Shown here: piece by piece, positions 13,898-16,186 of the stretch | How the letters are laid out: each line of letters opens with the position of its first letter | How positions within the stretch are numbered: position 1 is the first letter of the stretch | From: Desulfonema limicola | GTDB taxonomy: Bacteria > Desulfobacterota > Desulfobacteria > Desulfobacterales > DYRC01 | Reading direction: 5' to 3' | NCBI GenBank assembly: GCA_020718925.1 | Contig: DYRC01000048.1 | Coordinates: 1,644-17,829 of the forward strand | Length of the DNA: 16,186 nt | Position numbers and translations under genes: made by a program | Notes under the pieces: model-generated | Told to the model about the DNA's origin: nothing | Database searches by the model: none | Seen by the model: only the letters and a program-made list of their open reading frames with translations

Positions 13898-15808
13898 TCA
13901 ATATCTGCCTGCAAGCTGATACCCCGCATGTACTGCGCTGAAAATATCCTGTACATTCACAGCGTCTCCGATGATCTCCAGCTTCGGAACGGATTTTCGG
14001 ATTTCCTCGCCGGGTCCCGGTGCGGAAATCATACCTGAAGCAAGAATAACAGTCTGGAAAGGTTTCAAAGACTTCTTTTCTCCGTCCTGTTCTATCTCAA
14101 CGCTTTCGGATCTGAACGCCGTAACGGTCGTATGCGGCATCAGCGTGATATTGCCCATCTCGCCGATCCGTTTCAGGGCAAGGTTTTTGCTGATCATTTC
14201 CATCATGCTTCCGATGGGATCTGTCCGTTTGGTGGCAATCACATCAAAACCTTCCCTGCCCAGCTTTTCCGCTATTTCGATTCCGGTTCTGCCCGCTCCG
14301 ATGATCAGAACTCCGGGTCCTTTTACCGGTTTCTCCTCTCGGAAATACTCCAGCGATGTCATAACATACTGTTTCTCAAGCCCTTCGATTTTCGGGATAT
14401 TTTGAACTGCACCGGTTGCCCATACCAGAAGATCGGGCTGAATCTCTTTTACAAGTTTTTCATCTGCAACTCTGCCCGTCAGCAGGGTTGTACCGCCTGT
14501 TGTTACAGCATGTTCGATAGCATTAAGCCCGTCCCGCATTTTTTCCTTGCCCTGAGCCTGCCATGCCAGAGCAAACTGTCCGCCCAGATGATTCTCTTTT
14601 TCAGCAAGGGTTACCTGATGTCCGCGTCTGCTCAGATATAAGGCTGCACTCATTCCCGCAGGTCCTCCTCCGGCAATCAGAACTTTCAGAGGCTTGTCCG
14701 TCCGCTCCTGTTCCGGCATACCGAGTTCGGGGTTCAGATTGCATCCCAGCGATTCACCCGCTTTCATCCGATGGAGACACCCCTGTAAGCAGTAACCGCA
14801 ATATCTTACCGTTTCATCATTTCCCTTCCGCCATTTTTCTATCAGATCGGGATCCGCGAGCAGAGGACGCCCCAGTGCCACAAGATCGGCAAGTCCCTTG
14901 TCCATCATATTGACAACCTTTTCTTTTCTGCCCATTCTCCCTGCGATGATGAGCGGAAGCGAGATCTGTTCGCGAAGCCATGTGATCGCATCCATCTGCG
15001 GTTTTTCAGGAAGGCTCGAGTGATGAAAATACCAAGGGGGACTGAAACAGGAAGTTCCCATACCGACATGTATCGCGCTGATTCCGGTTTTTTCCGCCAG
15101 TTTCAGAAGAGGCAGCAGGTCCTCTCTGCCGATACCGAACTCCGGCGACATTTCATTGCCGGAAATTCTGAGAATACAGGGGATTGACGGCGCGCCTGCC
15201 CGGACCGCCGCAAAGACTTCTTTGGCAAACAGCAGACGATTCTGACCGAAGCGGTCTGTCCGTTTGTTGATCTTTCCGTTCAGGAATTGGGAAATGAGAT
15301 AGCCGTGTCCCCCCTGAATTTCGATCAGATCAAACCCGGCTTGCCCGGCTTTCTGTGCCGCTGATCTGTAACCCGCAAGAATCCTATCAATATCTTCATC
15401 GGTCATGGGTTCTGAAACCTGACCGGTGGTCGGGCATGTCATTACAGACGGAGCTTTCGGTTTGCTGCCCGAAGCTTTCGGATTTGCCCCCCCGCCTGCA
15501 TGATTCAGATGAAGACAGGCAAGTCGGCTTTCACCATGGATGACATCCGCAATTTTTCCTAGTTCCCTGACGCTTTCCGGCAGATGCACACAAAGCTGTT
15601 TGGGATGCTCCTTTCCGTCAGGCGTTACGAATACAGGCTCCGGAATCAGCACCGCAGGACCATTTTCAGCGATCCGGCGATAAAAAATCAACTGGCGGTC
15701 TGTCACTTTCCCATCGGGAGTACCATAGCCTGTCTTTACCGGCGGAAATACGAATCGGTTGGCAAGCGTTAACTTATCCAATTTGAATTCCTTGAACATT
15801 CTCTCCAT
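13898..15808 (-). CDS. Old Yellow Enzyme-type FMN/[4Fe-4S]/FAD oxidoreductase (2,4-dienoyl-CoA reductase / enoate reductase family)
   Basis: This 636-residue cytoplasmic enzyme has the full two-half architecture. Residues 1-330 form an FMN TIM barrel with H168 in GGHGYLISQFLN; the usual His-x-x-His pair reads Q165-G-G-H168, so the first histidine is replaced. C337-x2-C340-x3-C344-x11-C356 should bind one [4Fe-4S] cluster. Residues from about 375 hold FAD- and NAD(P)H-binding Rossmann folds (IAGGGPAGM at 378-386; VLIIGAGRTGIEIA further on). Relatives reduce activated C=C bonds of enoates or dienoyl-CoA, or oxidise amines. The substrate cannot be read from sequence. It is the first gene of the operon, with an AAGGAGAT ribosome site at good spacing. 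It might supply NAD(P)H-derived electrons to the ASKHA protein; this is inference. Confidence 0.9.
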   Translation of the reverse strand: MERMFKEFKLDKLTLANRFVFPPVKTGYGTPDGKVTDRQLIFYRRIAENGPAVLIPEPVFVTPDGKEHPKQLCVHLPESVRELGKIADVIHGESRLACLHLNHAGGGANPKASGSKPKAPSVMTCPTTGQVSEPMTDEDIDRILAGYRSAAQKAGQAGFDLIEIQGGHGYLISQFLNGKINKRTDRFGQNRLLFAKEVFAAVRAGAPSIPCILRISGNEMSPEFGIGREDLLPLLKLAEKTGISAIHVGMGTSCFSPPWYFHHSSLPEKPQMDAITWLREQISLPLIIAGRMGRKEKVVNMMDKGLADLVALGRPLLADPDLIEKWRKGNDETVRYCGYCLQGCLHRMKAGESLGCNLNPELGMPEQERTDKPLKVLIAGGGPAGMSAALYLSRRGHQVTLAEKENHLGGQFALAWQAQGKEKMRDGLNAIEHAVTTGGTTLLTGRVADEKLVKEIQPDLLVWATGAVQNIPKIEGLEKQYVMTSLEYFREEKPVKGPGVLIIGAGRTGIEIAEKLGREGFDVIATKRTDPIGSMMEMISKNLALKRIGEMGNITLMPHTTVTAFRSESVEIEQDGEKKSLKPFQTVILASGMISAPGPGEEIRKSVPKLEIIGDAVNVQDIFSAVHAGYQLAGRY

Positions 15809-15826
15809 GCTCTATCTCCTTTTTTA

Positions 15827-15855
15827 TCTGTAAATTTAAAGACATGTCTTGACAA
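15827..15855 (-). promoter_or_regulatory. candidate operon promoter with palindromic operator
   Basis: On the minus strand TTGTCA (15855-15850) resembles a -35 box (5 of 6). After a 17-bp spacer comes a weak -10, TACAGA (15832-15827). A perfect 12-bp palindrome AAGACATGTCTT (15839-15850) fills most of the spacer, where a bound dimeric regulator would block or remodel polymerase. It lies 19 bases upstream of the flavoprotein start and would drive all eight genes. Confidence 0.4.
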
Positions 15856-15891
15856 CTTCGGTCTCGTAACGCGTTCCTTCCTATCAGATTC

Positions 15892-16186
15892 CTAAAGTAT
15901 TTTTTCGAGAGCTTCGGAAAGGGTTTCTGCAGACTGAAGACCGACAAATCGCTGAACTTCCTTTCCGTTCTTGAACATTATCAGTGTCGGAATGCCTTTG
16001 ATTCCCAATTCGGAGGCTATTTCGCGGTTTTCATTGATATTCTCATCTTGCTGATCAGGACTTTCCCATTAAACTGCTTTGCGTGAAAATCTATCAATGA
16101 TACACCATGCCCGATTGTGTTCTCAAATTCCTTAGGGATTAAAAATAAATAATCTTTACATATATGAAAAAATCTGCTATTAAAAA
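15892..16186 (-). pseudogene. degenerate thioredoxin gene lacking its CxxC active site
   Basis: The C-terminal half reads as ordinary thioredoxin: NINENREIASELGIKGIPTL, then MFKNGKEVQRFVG and ALEKIL with a TAG stop at 15894-15892. It includes the conserved cis-proline region GIPTL. Upstream in the reading direction, near 16042-16047, two extra bases break the frame. Before the break the other frame continues the protein as FNGKVLISKM. Before that, GVSLIDFHA joins directly to KQFNGK at about 16080. About 17 residues that normally hold the WCGPC active site are missing there. The frame stays open to the window edge without a start codon. Two independent lesions make a functional thioredoxin very unlikely, unless the contig end is poorly assembled. 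Confidence 0.75.

Overview
The window looks like a chromosomal segment from an anaerobic, probably sulfate-reducing, member of the Desulfobacterota. This is an inference. It rests on a HybA/NrfD-type respiratory module with a giant multiheme cytochrome, an ASKHA-type iron-sulfur activator, a DUF1638 protein, tandem CBS-domain proteins and a moderate GC content. No rRNA, tRNA or CRISPR array was seen.

Layout. Positions 1-191 hold a possible gene tail and a hairpin-rich repeat. A minus-strand gene (192-1685) encodes a secreted fusion of the AmmeMemoRadiSam B (MEMO1-like) and A (AMMECR1-like) proteins. A 392-base intergenic region follows, with a MITE-like inverted-repeat element and the putative pyp promoter region. 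On the plus strand, two genes overlapping by 4 bases encode a photoactive yellow protein (PYP) with all chromophore-pocket residues intact and a short p-coumarate:CoA ligase-like enzyme. That enzyme carries an acyl-carrier-protein-like motif at its N-terminus.

From 15808 down to 3619, eight minus-strand genes form an apparent operon converging on the PYP pair. In transcription order they are: an Old Yellow Enzyme-type Fe-S flavoprotein; a DUF1638 protein; a BASS/ACR3-like permease fused to a universal stress protein; a Tat-exported four-cluster ferredoxin with a C-terminal membrane anchor; an NrfD quinol-interacting membrane protein fused to a 13-heme cytochrome whose C-terminal part belongs to the octaheme tetrathionate reductase family; an ASKHA-domain iron-sulfur ATPase with an N-terminal zinc-finger-like segment; a two-CBS protein; and a four-CBS protein with paired CxxC motifs. 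A strong terminator-like hairpin and a structured leader precede the permease-USP gene inside the operon.

Working model (inference): the ferredoxin and NrfD-cytochrome fusion form a membrane complex moving electrons between the quinone pool and periplasmic hemes. The flavoprotein, ASKHA protein and DUF1638 protein suggest a cytoplasmic reductive activation step, perhaps of a corrinoid protein encoded elsewhere. The CBS and USP modules could tie the system to adenylate levels. Upstream of the operon, at the window edge, lies a thioredoxin pseudogene that has lost its CxxC active site. The most striking items are the PYP pair in an apparently anaerobic context and the NrfD-multiheme fusion.
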